Source: Algoriphagus ratkowskyi
Lineage (GTDB): Bacteria > Bacteroidota > Bacteroidia > Cytophagales > Cyclobacteriaceae
Reading direction: 5' to 3'
NCBI RefSeq assembly: GCF_002150505.1
Contig: NZ_MSSV01000004.1
Span: forward strand, 248,001-312,000
DNA length: 64,000 nt
This document shows positions 33,384 through 41,344 of the stretch, in pieces. The notes below the pieces were generated by a model. It ran no database searches and had not been told where the DNA came from. It worked only from the letters and a program-made list of their open reading frames with translations. The position numbers and the translations under genes are program-made. Positions within the stretch are counted from its first letter, which is position 1. Every line of letters starts with the position of its first letter.

Positions 33384-36071
33384 ATGAGATTAAAAATTAC
33401 ACTAGTTGTTCTGCTTATATCCTTTTCCATAGGAGTATTTGCCCAGAATGTGCCCACCCCAAAAGCTCACTTTGGCTTTGATATAGGGGATGATTATCAG
33501 CTTGCCAATTTCTCACAGACTGAAGCTTATTTCAAGAAAGTAGCTGAAGCGAGTGATCGTGTGCAAATGGTCGAAATAGGTAAAACAGAATATGGTAGGT
33601 CTCAGCCTATGATGATCGTTACTGCTCCTGCTAATTTTGCGAAGCTAGAACAATACAAAGAAATATCTCAGAAGCTGGCTCATGCTGAGATCACCAAAGA
33701 AGAAGCTCAAAAGCTCTCAATCGAAGGTAAGCCAGTAATTTGGATCGATGGAGGCTTGCATGCAAACGAAGTAGTAGGGCCGCATCAGCTCATCGAAACC
33801 TTGTATCAATTAGCATCCAGAGATGATGCGGAGACACTGAAAATCTTGGACAACGTGATCATTTTGCTTGTTCATGCCAATCCTGATGGGATGGAAATCA
33901 TGTCTGATTGGTACATGAGCAATGAAGATCCGAAAAAACGTAATCAAAACATTCCGATTCTTTATCAGAAATATGTAGGCCATGATAATAACCGTGATTT
34001 CTACATGAACAACATGAGTGAGGCGGCTAATATGTCTCTTCAGCAGTACGTGGAGTGGATTCCTCAGGTTATTTACAACCATCATCAGACCGCACCTGCG
34101 GGTGCTGTAGTAGCTGGGCCTCCTTATCGTGACCCTTTTAACCACGTGTTTGATCCGTTGATTATTACCAGCCTTGATGCGGTAGGTGCTGCGATGATTA
34201 ACAGAATGAATCAGGAAGATAAGCCCGGCTATACAAGACTTGATGGTTCTGTGTTCTCTACTTGGTGGAACGGTGGCTTAAGAACCACCCCTTACTACCA
34301 CAATATTATTGGGATTTTGACAGAGATCGTTGGGAATCCAACTCCTTACAGCGTGCCTTTGGTGCCGAGTCGATTGATTCCAAATAACGGTACGCCGTAT
34401 CCTGTAACTCCTCAAGCTTGGCCTTTCCGTAGGTCTATTGATTATTCTGTTTCTCTCAACTATGCAGTCTTCAACCATGCGCTCCGACATGGTGATGAAT
34501 TGTTATATAACATCTACCTGATGGGTAGAAAATCCATCGAAAAAGGAAGCCAGGATAATGTGACGATGTATCCAAAATATGCTCAGGCTGTAGAAGATGC
34601 ATTCAGAGCATCTAACAAAGGAGGAGGAGGTTCCAGAGGTGGGATGCCTACTGAGTTATATGATTCTATCTATAATGCACCTGCAAATAGAGACCCTCGT
34701 GGTTATATTCTTTCTGCAGATCAGCCTGATTTCTCTTCTGCTGTCAAATTCATGAATGCTTTGATCAAATCAGGAATTTTAGTGGAAAAAGCTACTGCGG
34801 AATTTACTGTGAACGGGAAGACGTACCCAGCTAACTCATTTGTAGTGAAAACAGCTCAGGCATTCCGTCCTCACGTGATAGATATGTTTGAGCCACAAGA
34901 TCATCCAAATGATTTTCTTTATCCTGGAGGACCTCCTATTCGTCCATATGATGCAGCAGGCTGGACATTAGCATTGCAGATGGGAGTAGAAGTTGATAAG
35001 TTGTACGAAGGCTTTGAAGGTCCTTTTGAGCGGATTCCATATGGCGAGATCCAGACTCCACCTTCAAAAAACCTTGCCAACGGTTCTGGTTATTTGCTTG
35101 ATGTGAGAAATAATAACAGCTTCATGGCTGTGAATGATTTGCTCAAGGCAAAAGTTAAGGTTTATAGAACGAGTACTTCTGTAGATGGCCTGCCAGTTGG
35201 TTCATTCTACGTAAGTGGGGGCAAAAAAGAACTGGAAATTGCGGCAAATGAATATGGAGTCTATGCAGTGCCAGCATCCATGCCTAAAGGAGCTACACAG
35301 ATTCAACCAGCTCGAATTGCTTTGTATGATTACTATGGCGGATCTATGCCTTCTGGTTGGGTTCGCTGGATGCTGGAGCAGTTCCATTTTGAGTATCAAC
35401 TTATTTTCCCTGAAGAGATTGATGCAGGTAATCTGAAGGATAAATATGATGTAATGTTGTTTATCAGTTCCGGTATCCCATCAGTTGGTTCAAATGGGTT
35501 TTCTCGCTCCCAGCCCAAGGCTGAAGAAATCGATGATAAGTATCATGCTATGTTAGGCAATTTCTCAGCAAAGGAGTCTGTGCCTCAGATTAGAAGCTTT
35601 ATTGAAGCTGGAGGCGAAGTTATTTCGGTAGGATCAGCTACAGATCTTGCCTTCCATCTTGAACTTCCTGTTGAAGATGCGTTAGTAGAAATAGGAGCTG
35701 ATGGAAAAGCTACTTCACTAAGTGGTGAGAAATACTATGTACCAGGCTCTGTGCTAGAAATGCATGTGGACAATTCTGTGCCTATTAACTACGGTATGGG
35801 AGACAATGCTTACATCATGTTCAATAGAAGTCCAGTATTTAAACTGGCTCCAAGTGCAGCGAATAAAGGAGTGAAACCAATCGCATGGTTTGGTGAGGAA
35901 GAGCCCTTGAAAAGTGGCTGGGCTTTTGGTCAGTCTTATTTGAAAAATGGAGTGACTGCTTTTGAAGCTCAAATTGGGAAAGGTAAATTCTATGCTTTTG
36001 GGCCAGAGATTACTTTCAGAGGGCAATCACATGGAACATTTAAAATGTTGTTCAATGGATTGTATAAATAA
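33384..36071 (+). CDS. Exported M14-family zinc carboxypeptidase
   Basis: The protein has 895 residues and begins with a signal peptide (MRLKITLVVLLISFSIGVFAQ). The peptidase domain has metal ligands His126 and Glu129 in DGGLHANEVVG, a third His in YNHHQTAP (233 or 234) and the catalytic Glu314 in ILTEIVGNP; NNRDFYMNN supplies the substrate-binding Arg. A large C-terminal part (about 430-895) contains a type-1 glutamine-amidotransferase-like fold (MLFISSGIPSVG, IRSFIEAGGEVISVGSA). M14 peptidases of this form clip C-terminal residues from peptides in the periplasm. The gene stands alone and ends at a strong terminator. Confidence 0.92.
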   Translation: MRLKITLVVLLISFSIGVFAQNVPTPKAHFGFDIGDDYQLANFSQTEAYFKKVAEASDRVQMVEIGKTEYGRSQPMMIVTAPANFAKLEQYKEISQKLAHAEITKEEAQKLSIEGKPVIWIDGGLHANEVVGPHQLIETLYQLASRDDAETLKILDNVIILLVHANPDGMEIMSDWYMSNEDPKKRNQNIPILYQKYVGHDNNRDFYMNNMSEAANMSLQQYVEWIPQVIYNHHQTAPAGAVVAGPPYRDPFNHVFDPLIITSLDAVGAAMINRMNQEDKPGYTRLDGSVFSTWWNGGLRTTPYYHNIIGILTEIVGNPTPYSVPLVPSRLIPNNGTPYPVTPQAWPFRRSIDYSVSLNYAVFNHALRHGDELLYNIYLMGRKSIEKGSQDNVTMYPKYAQAVEDAFRASNKGGGGSRGGMPTELYDSIYNAPANRDPRGYILSADQPDFSSAVKFMNALIKSGILVEKATAEFTVNGKTYPANSFVVKTAQAFRPHVIDMFEPQDHPNDFLYPGGPPIRPYDAAGWTLALQMGVEVDKLYEGFEGPFERIPYGEIQTPPSKNLANGSGYLLDVRNNNSFMAVNDLLKAKVKVYRTSTSVDGLPVGSFYVSGGKKELEIAANEYGVYAVPASMPKGATQIQPARIALYDYYGGSMPSGWVRWMLEQFHFEYQLIFPEEIDAGNLKDKYDVMLFISSGIPSVGSNGFSRSQPKAEEIDDKYHAMLGNFSAKESVPQIRSFIEAGGEVISVGSATDLAFHLELPVEDALVEIGADGKATSLSGEKYYVPGSVLEMHVDNSVPINYGMGDNAYIMFNRSPVFKLAPSAANKGVKPIAWFGEEEPLKSGWAFGQSYLKNGVTAFEAQIGKGKFYAFGPEITFRGQSHGTFKMLFNGLYK

Positions 36072-36092
36072 ATTTGTTGTGTTCGAGTAATT

Positions 36093-36124
36093 AAAAACCG
36101 CCTTGAGAGAGGCGGTTTTTTTGT
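36093..36124 (+). terminator. Intrinsic terminator after M14 peptidase
   Basis: The stem AAAAACCGCCT-tgagag-AGGCGGTTTTT ends in a T run, 22 bases after the stop codon. Confidence 0.92.
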
Positions 36125-36127
36125 TTT

Positions 36128-36182
36128 CACCTAATTGGACAGAGAATTTTTCGCAGAGGACACTATAGGATTTATGTTGTCC
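36128..36182 (+). repeat. Dispersed GCAGAG-type repeat, copy 5
   Basis: CACCTAATTGGACAGAGAAT is followed by TTTTCGCAGAGGACAC and a TTATGTTGTCC end, matching copy 1 with insertions. It lies immediately after the peptidase terminator, in the same orientation. Confidence 0.5.
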
Positions 36183-36294
36183 GTCTTTTTAGTTTCATGG
36201 TTCTTGTCCTCATTACCCAAATCGAACAATCCATATTTCACAAATCTTTTTTAACTTAAACCTATTCCTATTTTTCACCCTTTTTCATAGAACC

Positions 36295-37041
36295 ATGGAT
36301 AACGAAGAGTCTACTTTTATTTCAGGAATACACAATTGGTGTGATCGATGGTGCGAGCGTTGTTCTTTCACGGCGCGGTGTCGAGTTTTTGAACGAGAGC
36401 AGGAAAGAGATATTAATTCTCCGGATGATTTTTGGAATTCCTTGTCGGAGAACTTCAAGGAGACGTTGGAGATGCTACATGCTATGGCTGAGGAGCAAGG
36501 GATTGATATGGATCAGATTTTAGCTGACACTAAGAAGGAGACTTCTTTGGAAGAAGAGGATAAATTGCTGGATGAGCATCCACTCAGTGTGATTACTGAT
36601 CAGTATTTATTTGAGGGGAAGGATTGGTTGGAGTCCCTCAGGATCAAAAATTATTTTGAAGGATTAGTTCACCAATTAAATCTAGGTTTGATGGAGGTTT
36701 CTAAAGTTGAGATTCAAAAAGCAAAAATTGAGGAAGCACTTGAAGTGATTCACTGGTATTTGTTCTTTGTTCATGTGAAATCCAAAAGAGTTCTAAATGA
36801 TCTTTTGGGTGACTTCTGGGATGAATTTCCTGAAGAAGAGAAAAGCTATAACGGTTCAGCCAAGATCGCTATGATCTCGATGGAGCGAAGTATGCAAGCG
36901 TGGAAATTACTCTTCGATTTACTAGAAGATGAGCAGGATTCAATTTTGAATTTGTTGGTGCTTTTGGATAAATCTAGAAAAATGCTGGCTGCATTAGTTC
37001 CTAATTATGCCTTGTTCATTCGGCCTGGCTTTGATGAATAA
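36295..37041 (+). CDS. Unknown protein with N-terminal four-cysteine cluster
   Basis: A 248-residue soluble protein of a family I cannot name. Near the N-terminus a Cys cluster, WCDRWCERCSFTARC (Cys16, 20, 23, 29), has spacing C-x3-C-x2-C-x5-C suited to binding zinc or an Fe-S cluster. The remainder is helical and acidic, with EEQGIDMDQIL, EEALEVIHWYLFFVHVKSKRVLNDLL and LLDKSRKMLAALVP; it has no membrane segments. It precedes an EcsC-family gene by 73 bases on the same strand and may share its transcript. Confidence 0.8.
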   Translation: MDNEESTFISGIHNWCDRWCERCSFTARCRVFEREQERDINSPDDFWNSLSENFKETLEMLHAMAEEQGIDMDQILADTKKETSLEEEDKLLDEHPLSVITDQYLFEGKDWLESLRIKNYFEGLVHQLNLGLMEVSKVEIQKAKIEEALEVIHWYLFFVHVKSKRVLNDLLGDFWDEFPEEEKSYNGSAKIAMISMERSMQAWKLLFDLLEDEQDSILNLLVLLDKSRKMLAALVPNYALFIRPGFDE

Positions 37042-37114
37042 GCAGAGGTTAAGATGAGCTCAAGAACTATTACGCCGAAATTCGTTTGACAGTATGGTAA
37101 ACTAAATTTAATAG

Positions 37115-37831
37115 ATGGAATCTTATTTACATTATGCTCATGCAGAGCTTGCGCTTTGGCAATATCAACTTAAGAAAAAGCCAAGTTTAGGCGGACGAAT
37201 TACGAATGGAGTGCAGAGTAAAATTAATAGCTGGATTCCCGATAAAGTTCACAAAGCCATCACGATGGCCGTAGAGAATATGGTAAAAGCAGTGATTACG
37301 GGTTCCAGTTGGATAGTGCCAAAGCCAGATGTAAGCCTATCATTCAAGGAGCGGGAGATCAAAGTAAGAAGTAGGATTAAGTGGTATAGGAATACGGCTT
37401 CTGCGGAAGGCGCAGTCACGGGTGCTGGTGGGATTTTGTTAGGCTTTGCCGATTTCCCCGCTTTTCTGACGATCAAGATGAAAATGCTTTTTGATATAGC
37501 TGCGCTTTATGGTTTTGATACAAAGGATTACCATGAGCGTCTTTTTCTAATGTATGTTTTCCAGCTTAGTTTTTCTTCTCAGCAAAGAAGGAATGATTTG
37601 ATTGGCCTAATAGAAAACTGGGAGGAGTATAAGGAGACTCTCCCCAAAGATCTGAACGAGTTTGATTGGAAGACTTTTCAGCTGGATTACAGAGACTATA
37701 TAGACCTCGCGAAACTAGCACAGCTGATCCCAGTCATAGGGGCAGGGGTAGGGGCAATTGCAAACTACCGCTTAACGGCCCATTTGGGGAAATACGCGAT
37801 GAATGCGTATAGATTACGTGTGATAGAGTGA
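37115..37831 (+). CDS. EcsC-family protein
   Basis: The 238 residues match the EcsC family: IDs include SLGGRITNGVQSKINSWIPDKVHKAI, the Gly-rich AEGAVTGAGGILLGFADFPAFL and LFLMYVFQLSF, ending in LIPVIGAGVGAIANYRLTAHLG. The hydrophobic glycine-rich stretches may associate with membranes. EcsC is encoded with an ABC transporter in Bacillus, but here no transporter is near, so the function is open. Confidence 0.9.
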   Translation: MESYLHYAHAELALWQYQLKKKPSLGGRITNGVQSKINSWIPDKVHKAITMAVENMVKAVITGSSWIVPKPDVSLSFKEREIKVRSRIKWYRNTASAEGAVTGAGGILLGFADFPAFLTIKMKMLFDIAALYGFDTKDYHERLFLMYVFQLSFSSQQRRNDLIGLIENWEEYKETLPKDLNEFDWKTFQLDYRDYIDLAKLAQLIPVIGAGVGAIANYRLTAHLGKYAMNAYRLRVIE

Positions 37832-37981
37832 TGTTGGTATGATCCTGACAGGCAGGCCATAGAATTTACCTTTATGGCAAAGAAATGGAGGTGCAATAAT
37901 TAACACTGTGAACTTTGCGATACCTTTGTGCCCTTTCTGATTATAGAAAGTCTTTAAATAAATCGTATAAAATCAAACGCT

Positions 37982-39133
37982 ATGGATTCTCAGAAACACC
38001 TTTTCAGCCTTGATCCAGATATTCATTACCTCAATTGCGGCTACAAAGGACCTCTTTTGAAATCAGCAGAGCAAGCTGGTATGGATGCGCTGATACGGGA
38101 AAGAAACCCTACTAATATCAAACCTGAAGATTTTTTCAATTTACCAAAAGAGGTTAAAGCACGATTTGCTGAGTTGGTGAATTGTGATCCGCTTCAAGTT
38201 GCTTTGATCCCTTCTAGTTCATACGGATTTGCTACCGCCCTAGGAAATATCACTTGCGAACCAGGTCAGCATGCGATTGTGCTAGAAGATGAATTTCCCA
38301 GTGGGTACTTTTCTCTGAAAACATGGTGTGATGCGAATACTGCAATTTTAAAAGTGGTCGGGCCGGATAAAGATGCAGTGACGCCAGGTGAGAGCTGGAA
38401 TAAGAAGTTGCTTGAAAGTATAACCGCTGAGACCGCTGTGGTACTGATGTCTTCTGTACATTGGATGAATGGATTAAAGTTTGATCTGGAAAGTATAGGT
38501 CAAAAATGTAAAACCGTCGGGGCAATATTCGTAGTGGACGGAACTCAATCCACAGGAGCCGCTGAGATGGATGTTAAGCGCTTTAAGATTGATGCTTTGA
38601 TCTGTGCGAGTTATAAATGGCTTTTGGGGCCCTACGGAGTTGGGATCGCCTATTACGGGCCTGCCTTTGACGGGGGTTATCCTTTGGAGGAATCGTGGAT
38701 GAATCGAACTAACTCACAGGATTTCTCGAATTTGACCAACTACGATCATGAATATACTGAAGAGTCAGGCCGGTACAATGTAGGGGAGATGAGCAATTTT
38801 ATCCTTTTGCCTATGCTGAATGAATCCTTGAAGCAAATCAACGAATGGACTGTACCAGAAATAGAGAGCTACTGTCGTGCCTTAACGGTTCCCCTTTATA
38901 GCTATTTGAAAAGTCGGGATTTTGTTATTGAGGAAGAACAACAAACCTCCTACCATCTCATAGGGTTGAAGCTACCTGAGAATATTGATGCAGATCTGTT
39001 AAAAAGTAATTTGGAGAATGATAAGATTTCTGTTTCTATTCGTGGAGGTAATTTAAGAGTGTCTGTGAACGTGTTTAATACTTCTGCGGATATTGAGAAG
39101 TTGATAAAGACATTAGAGGCAAGTAGGCGATAG
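37982..39133 (+). CDS. Class V aminotransferase-family PLP enzyme
   Basis: This 383-residue enzyme resembles cysteine desulfurase/isopenicillin-N-epimerase-type aminotransferases. The PLP lysine is Lys212 in ICASYKWLLGPYGVG; upstream VVDGTQSTGA holds the PLP-pyridine Asp. The N-terminus HYLNCGYKGPLLKSAEQAG contacts substrate. It lacks the active-site Cys loop of real cysteine desulfurases, so a general transaminase or lyase role is more likely. No pathway neighbours are visible. A bidirectional terminator follows. Confidence 0.88.
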   Translation: MDSQKHLFSLDPDIHYLNCGYKGPLLKSAEQAGMDALIRERNPTNIKPEDFFNLPKEVKARFAELVNCDPLQVALIPSSSYGFATALGNITCEPGQHAIVLEDEFPSGYFSLKTWCDANTAILKVVGPDKDAVTPGESWNKKLLESITAETAVVLMSSVHWMNGLKFDLESIGQKCKTVGAIFVVDGTQSTGAAEMDVKRFKIDALICASYKWLLGPYGVGIAYYGPAFDGGYPLEESWMNRTNSQDFSNLTNYDHEYTEESGRYNVGEMSNFILLPMLNESLKQINEWTVPEIESYCRALTVPLYSYLKSRDFVIEEEQQTSYHLIGLKLPENIDADLLKSNLENDKISVSIRGGNLRVSVNVFNTSADIEKLIKTLEASRR

Positions 39134-39165
39134 AATTGATTTTTGAAGCTTTGAAAAATAGGCAT

Positions 39166-39199
39166 AAAAAAAACCGCTGATTGCTCAGCGGTTTTTTTA
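39166..39199. terminator. Bidirectional terminator between aminotransferase and tRNA-Gln
   Basis: AAAAAAACCGCTGA-ttgc-TCAGCGGTTTTTTT is a perfect stem with A and T runs on both sides. It can stop the plus-strand aminotransferase transcript and the minus-strand tRNA transcript. Confidence 0.92.
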
Positions 39200-39206
39200 C
39201 GAGTTG

Positions 39207-39279
39207 TTGGCTTACCAGGGCTCGAACCTGGACTCTTCTGAACCAAAATCAGACGTGTTGCCAGTTACACCATAAGCCA
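39207..39279 (-). tRNA. tRNA-Gln (anticodon TTG)
   Basis: On the minus strand, a seven-pair acceptor TGGCTTA/TAAGCCA with discriminator A encloses a D arm, an anticodon stem TCTGA/TCAGA with loop TTTTGGT (anticodon TTG) and the T arm CCAGG-TTCGAGC-CCTGG. It has 73 bases, and the 3' CCA is not encoded (CAA follows). Its promoter is at 39321-39351. Confidence 0.95.
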
Positions 39280-39320
39280 GTTTAGTTTAAGATTGCCCGG
39301 GGGTCTCTCTTAAAGTGTCA

Positions 39321-39351
39321 CAAAGGTAAAGTCTTGCTTTATTTTTTCCAA
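39321..39351 (-). promoter_or_regulatory. Promoter of tRNA-Gln
   Basis: On the minus strand TTG (39349-39351), 20 bases of spacer and TACCTTTG (39321-39328) match the Bacteroidota -33/-7 consensus exactly. The tRNA starts about 41 bases downstream. The rest of the 39280-39596 gap has no gene. Confidence 0.75.
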
Positions 39352-39596
39352 ACTAGCCTGTAAACATTTTTGTCATTTTGTGCTAATTGCCTTTGAATCA
39401 GCTGAAAATAGTAGAAAATAAACCAAGTCTAGTTGTTGATTTCTTTAATTTGTATCAAAGGTCATATTTATAATTTGTGTATTCAGAGGGTTTGAAATTG
39501 TGATATTGTTAACAGTGAGGCTTTTAAGTTGATATATTAGAAATATTTAATCATTTTTGTCAAATTATTGAAAAAACTACCAAACCGTTAATTGTT

Positions 39597-39842
39597 ATGC
39601 AAGTTGAGAAATTAGAAAAGATTGTACCTGAGGTGATACAGAAGTTATCAAAGTTAAAGTCGGGGGAGAAATTAGCAGAAGAACTTTCTTGGTGCTGGGT
39701 GAGCTTCCAGAATGATAAGAATCCAGTGGGACTGATAGAAAAAAGTCAGCAAGCTTTAGTTCTTTTCAAAGAGGCTAGAGAAAAGAATCCAAAAGCAGTA
39801 GCTAAGAAATTGGTAGAAAGCTTCGAAAATGCATTGAATTAA
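39597..39842 (+). CDS. Small unknown protein
   Basis: The 81-residue protein (MQVEKLEKIVPEVIQKLSKLKS...) is predicted to be helical and soluble, with WCWVSFQNDKNPVGLIEKSQQAL in the centre and a basic end. I do not recognise a family. Its independent position with a strong terminator right after the stop supports it being a real gene, as does the codon use similar to its neighbours. Confidence 0.65.
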   Translation: MQVEKLEKIVPEVIQKLSKLKSGEKLAEELSWCWVSFQNDKNPVGLIEKSQQALVLFKEAREKNPKAVAKKLVESFENALN

Positions 39843-39845
39843 GCA

Positions 39846-39880
39846 TAAAAAAACCCCGATTAATCGGGGTTTTTATTTTT
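39846..39880. terminator. Bidirectional terminator between small gene and rplI
   Basis: AAAAAAACCCCGAT-ta-ATCGGGGTTTTTA forms a perfect stem with A and T runs. It serves the plus-strand small gene and the minus-strand rpsF-rpsR-rplI operon. Confidence 0.92.
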
Positions 39881-39895
39881 ATCAGTTTGTTAGGA

Positions 39896-40339
39896 TTATT
39901 CTCCTGACACGTTGAATTTCACGTTAGTTTTCACTTCTCTATGAAGGTCAACTTCAGCAAGGAATTCTCCAGCGCCATCAACTGGCGTATTGATAGAGAT
40001 TTTCTTTCTGTCTATGTCGATACCTTGAACTGCCAATGCGTCGGCAATCTGAAGAGTAGTTACTTTACCGAAGATTTTACCTGACTCACCAATTTTCGCT
40101 TTGATCTCTAATGTTAGAGCTTCAAGTTTTTCAGCGATATTCTGAGCTTCAGTTTTAATCTTTTCTGCTTTGTGAGCAGCTTGCTTGATATTCTCAGCAA
40201 GAATTTTCTTGTTAGAGCCAGTTGCAAGAACTGCAAAACCCTGAGGGATTAAGTAGTTTCTTCCGTAGCCTGACTTTACAGCTACCAAGTCATTCTTATA
40301 GCCAAGACCTTTGATGTCTGTTTTTAGTATGATTTCCAT
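39896..40339 (-). CDS. rplI: 50S ribosomal protein bL9
   Basis: The 147-residue protein shows the bL9 N-terminal domain (MEIILKTDIKGLGYKNDLVAVKSGYGRNYLIPQGFAV), a long connecting helix (about 45-75) and the C-terminal domain (KIFGKVTTLQIADALAVQGIDIDRKKI). It sits at the L1-stalk side of the large subunit. It is the last gene of the rpsF-rpsR-rplI operon; the 39 bases upstream show no Shine-Dalgarno sequence. Confidence 0.97.
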   Translation of the reverse strand: MEIILKTDIKGLGYKNDLVAVKSGYGRNYLIPQGFAVLATGSNKKILAENIKQAAHKAEKIKTEAQNIAEKLEALTLEIKAKIGESGKIFGKVTTLQIADALAVQGIDIDRKKISINTPVDGAGEFLAEVDLHREVKTNVKFNVSGE

Positions 40340-40378
40340 TTGTAATGATCTTTTGTGATTGGACGATACAAGACCGAA

Positions 40379-40630
40379 TTATTTCAACCCATCGGTTACG
40401 AATGGCAACAAAGCCAAATGTCTTGCTTTTTTGATAGCCTGAGCTACTTTTCTCTGGAATTTCGCTGAGTTACCAGTAAGTCTTCTTGGAAGAATTTTAC
40501 CTTGCTCATTGACGAACTTCAACAAGAAATTAGGATCCTTGTAGTCGATGTACTTAATGCCGTGCTTTTTGAATCGGCAATACTTTTTTCTGATTTCGCC
40601 TCTATTGATTGGCTCGTTAACTAATGTCAT
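40379..40630 (-). CDS. rpsR: 30S ribosomal protein bS18
   Basis: The 83 residues include the bS18 signature [51 protein letters not shown]. It forms part of the small-subunit platform with bS6. The start codon overlaps the rpsF stop (ATGA), and unlike its neighbours the gene has a near-perfect Shine-Dalgarno sequence 10 bases upstream, inside rpsF. Bacteroidota ribosomes sequester the anti-SD using bS21, bS18 and bS6, so this SD may sense bS18-deficient ribosomes. Confidence 0.97.
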   Translation of the reverse strand: MTLVNEPINRGEIRKKYCRFKKHGIKYIDYKDPNFLLKFVNEQGKILPRRLTGNSAKFQRKVAQAIKKARHLALLPFVTDGLK

Positions 40631-40998
40631 TTGGTGGCTTCCTCCTTAGCTTCAACTTTTTTGTTAAACTCTCCTTTTCTTCTTCTTTCGGCATAAACAA
40701 TTGAATGTTTATCCAAAACAGTGGTCAAGAATCGCATTACTTTCTCTTCTCTTCTCAATTCTACTTCGAATTTGCGGATGAGCGTTGGATCGGCCTTGAA
40801 TTCAACCATAACATAGAAACCTGTAGTCTTCTTCTCGATAGCGTAAGCCATCTTCTTAAGACCCCAATTTTCCACATTAATAACGTCTGCCCCCAGTTCT
40901 TTTAACAAGTTCACAAACTTGTCGACAGTATCCTTTATCTGAACATCAGATAAAACGGGAGTTAAAATGAATACCGTCTCGTAATTTCTTTGGAACAT
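40627..40998 (-). CDS. rpsF: 30S ribosomal protein bS6
   Basis: The 123-residue protein has the ferredoxin-like bS6 fold ([69 protein letters not shown]). A charged C-terminal tail ([20 protein letters not shown]) follows; its last codons embed the Shine-Dalgarno sequence of rpsR. It is the first gene of the three-gene ribosomal operon. Its own start lacks a Shine-Dalgarno sequence; the leader there is A-rich (ATTAAAAAA). Confidence 0.97.
   Translation of the reverse strand: MFQRNYETVFILTPVLSDVQIKDTVDKFVNLLKELGADVINVENWGLKKMAYAIEKKTTGFYVMVEFKADPTLIRKFEVELRREEKVMRFLTTVLDKHSIVYAERRRKGEFNKKVEAKEEATK
40641..40648 (-). promoter_or_regulatory. Strong Shine-Dalgarno sequence of rpsR
   Basis: On the minus strand TAAGGAGG lies within the rpsF codons for A-K-E-E, ending 10 bases before the rpsR ATG. 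It complements the 16S rRNA 3' end over eight bases. Neither rpsF nor rplI has such a site, so this one is exceptional in its operon. Confidence 0.9.
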
Positions 40999-41035
40999 TT
41001 TTTTAATGTGTTTAAGGAATTTAATAAACAGGTTG

Positions 41036-41066
41036 CAAAAGTAGAAGAAATCTCACTGTATTCCAA
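41036..41066 (-). promoter_or_regulatory. Promoter of rpsF-rpsR-rplI
   Basis: On the minus strand TTG (41064-41066), 20 bases, then TACTTTTG (41036-41043) match the Bacteroidota promoter; the -7 element lies about 38 bases before the rpsF ATG. The remaining bases up to 41314 have no gene. Confidence 0.7.
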
Positions 41067-41314
41067 ACAAATAGCTAAAGCAAAAGTGGTAGTGAATGAA
41101 AAATTACTTAGCTCCTAGCTTAAATGGAAACAAAATCCGAGTAGTAACTTCGTGTAAGTTAAAATGTGGTAAGAAATAAGTGTTGTCTATCTGTAGAATG
41201 TATTTGTTAGATCCAGTTTGATGACTAGAGAAGGTAAGCTAATTTTCTCTGAAGTAACTAGGAATTGTGCCAGTGCTTCATCTGCTTAAATACCCGTTTC
41301 TATTCGATTATTAT

Positions 41315-41341
41315 CAAAAAAAAACCTCCCGAAGGAGGCTT
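41315..41341 (-). terminator. Intrinsic terminator after coiled-coil protein gene
   Basis: On the minus strand AAGCCTCC-ttc-GGGAGGTTTTTTTTT begins almost at the stop codon and ends in a T run. Confidence 0.88.
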
Positions 41342-41344
41342 TAA

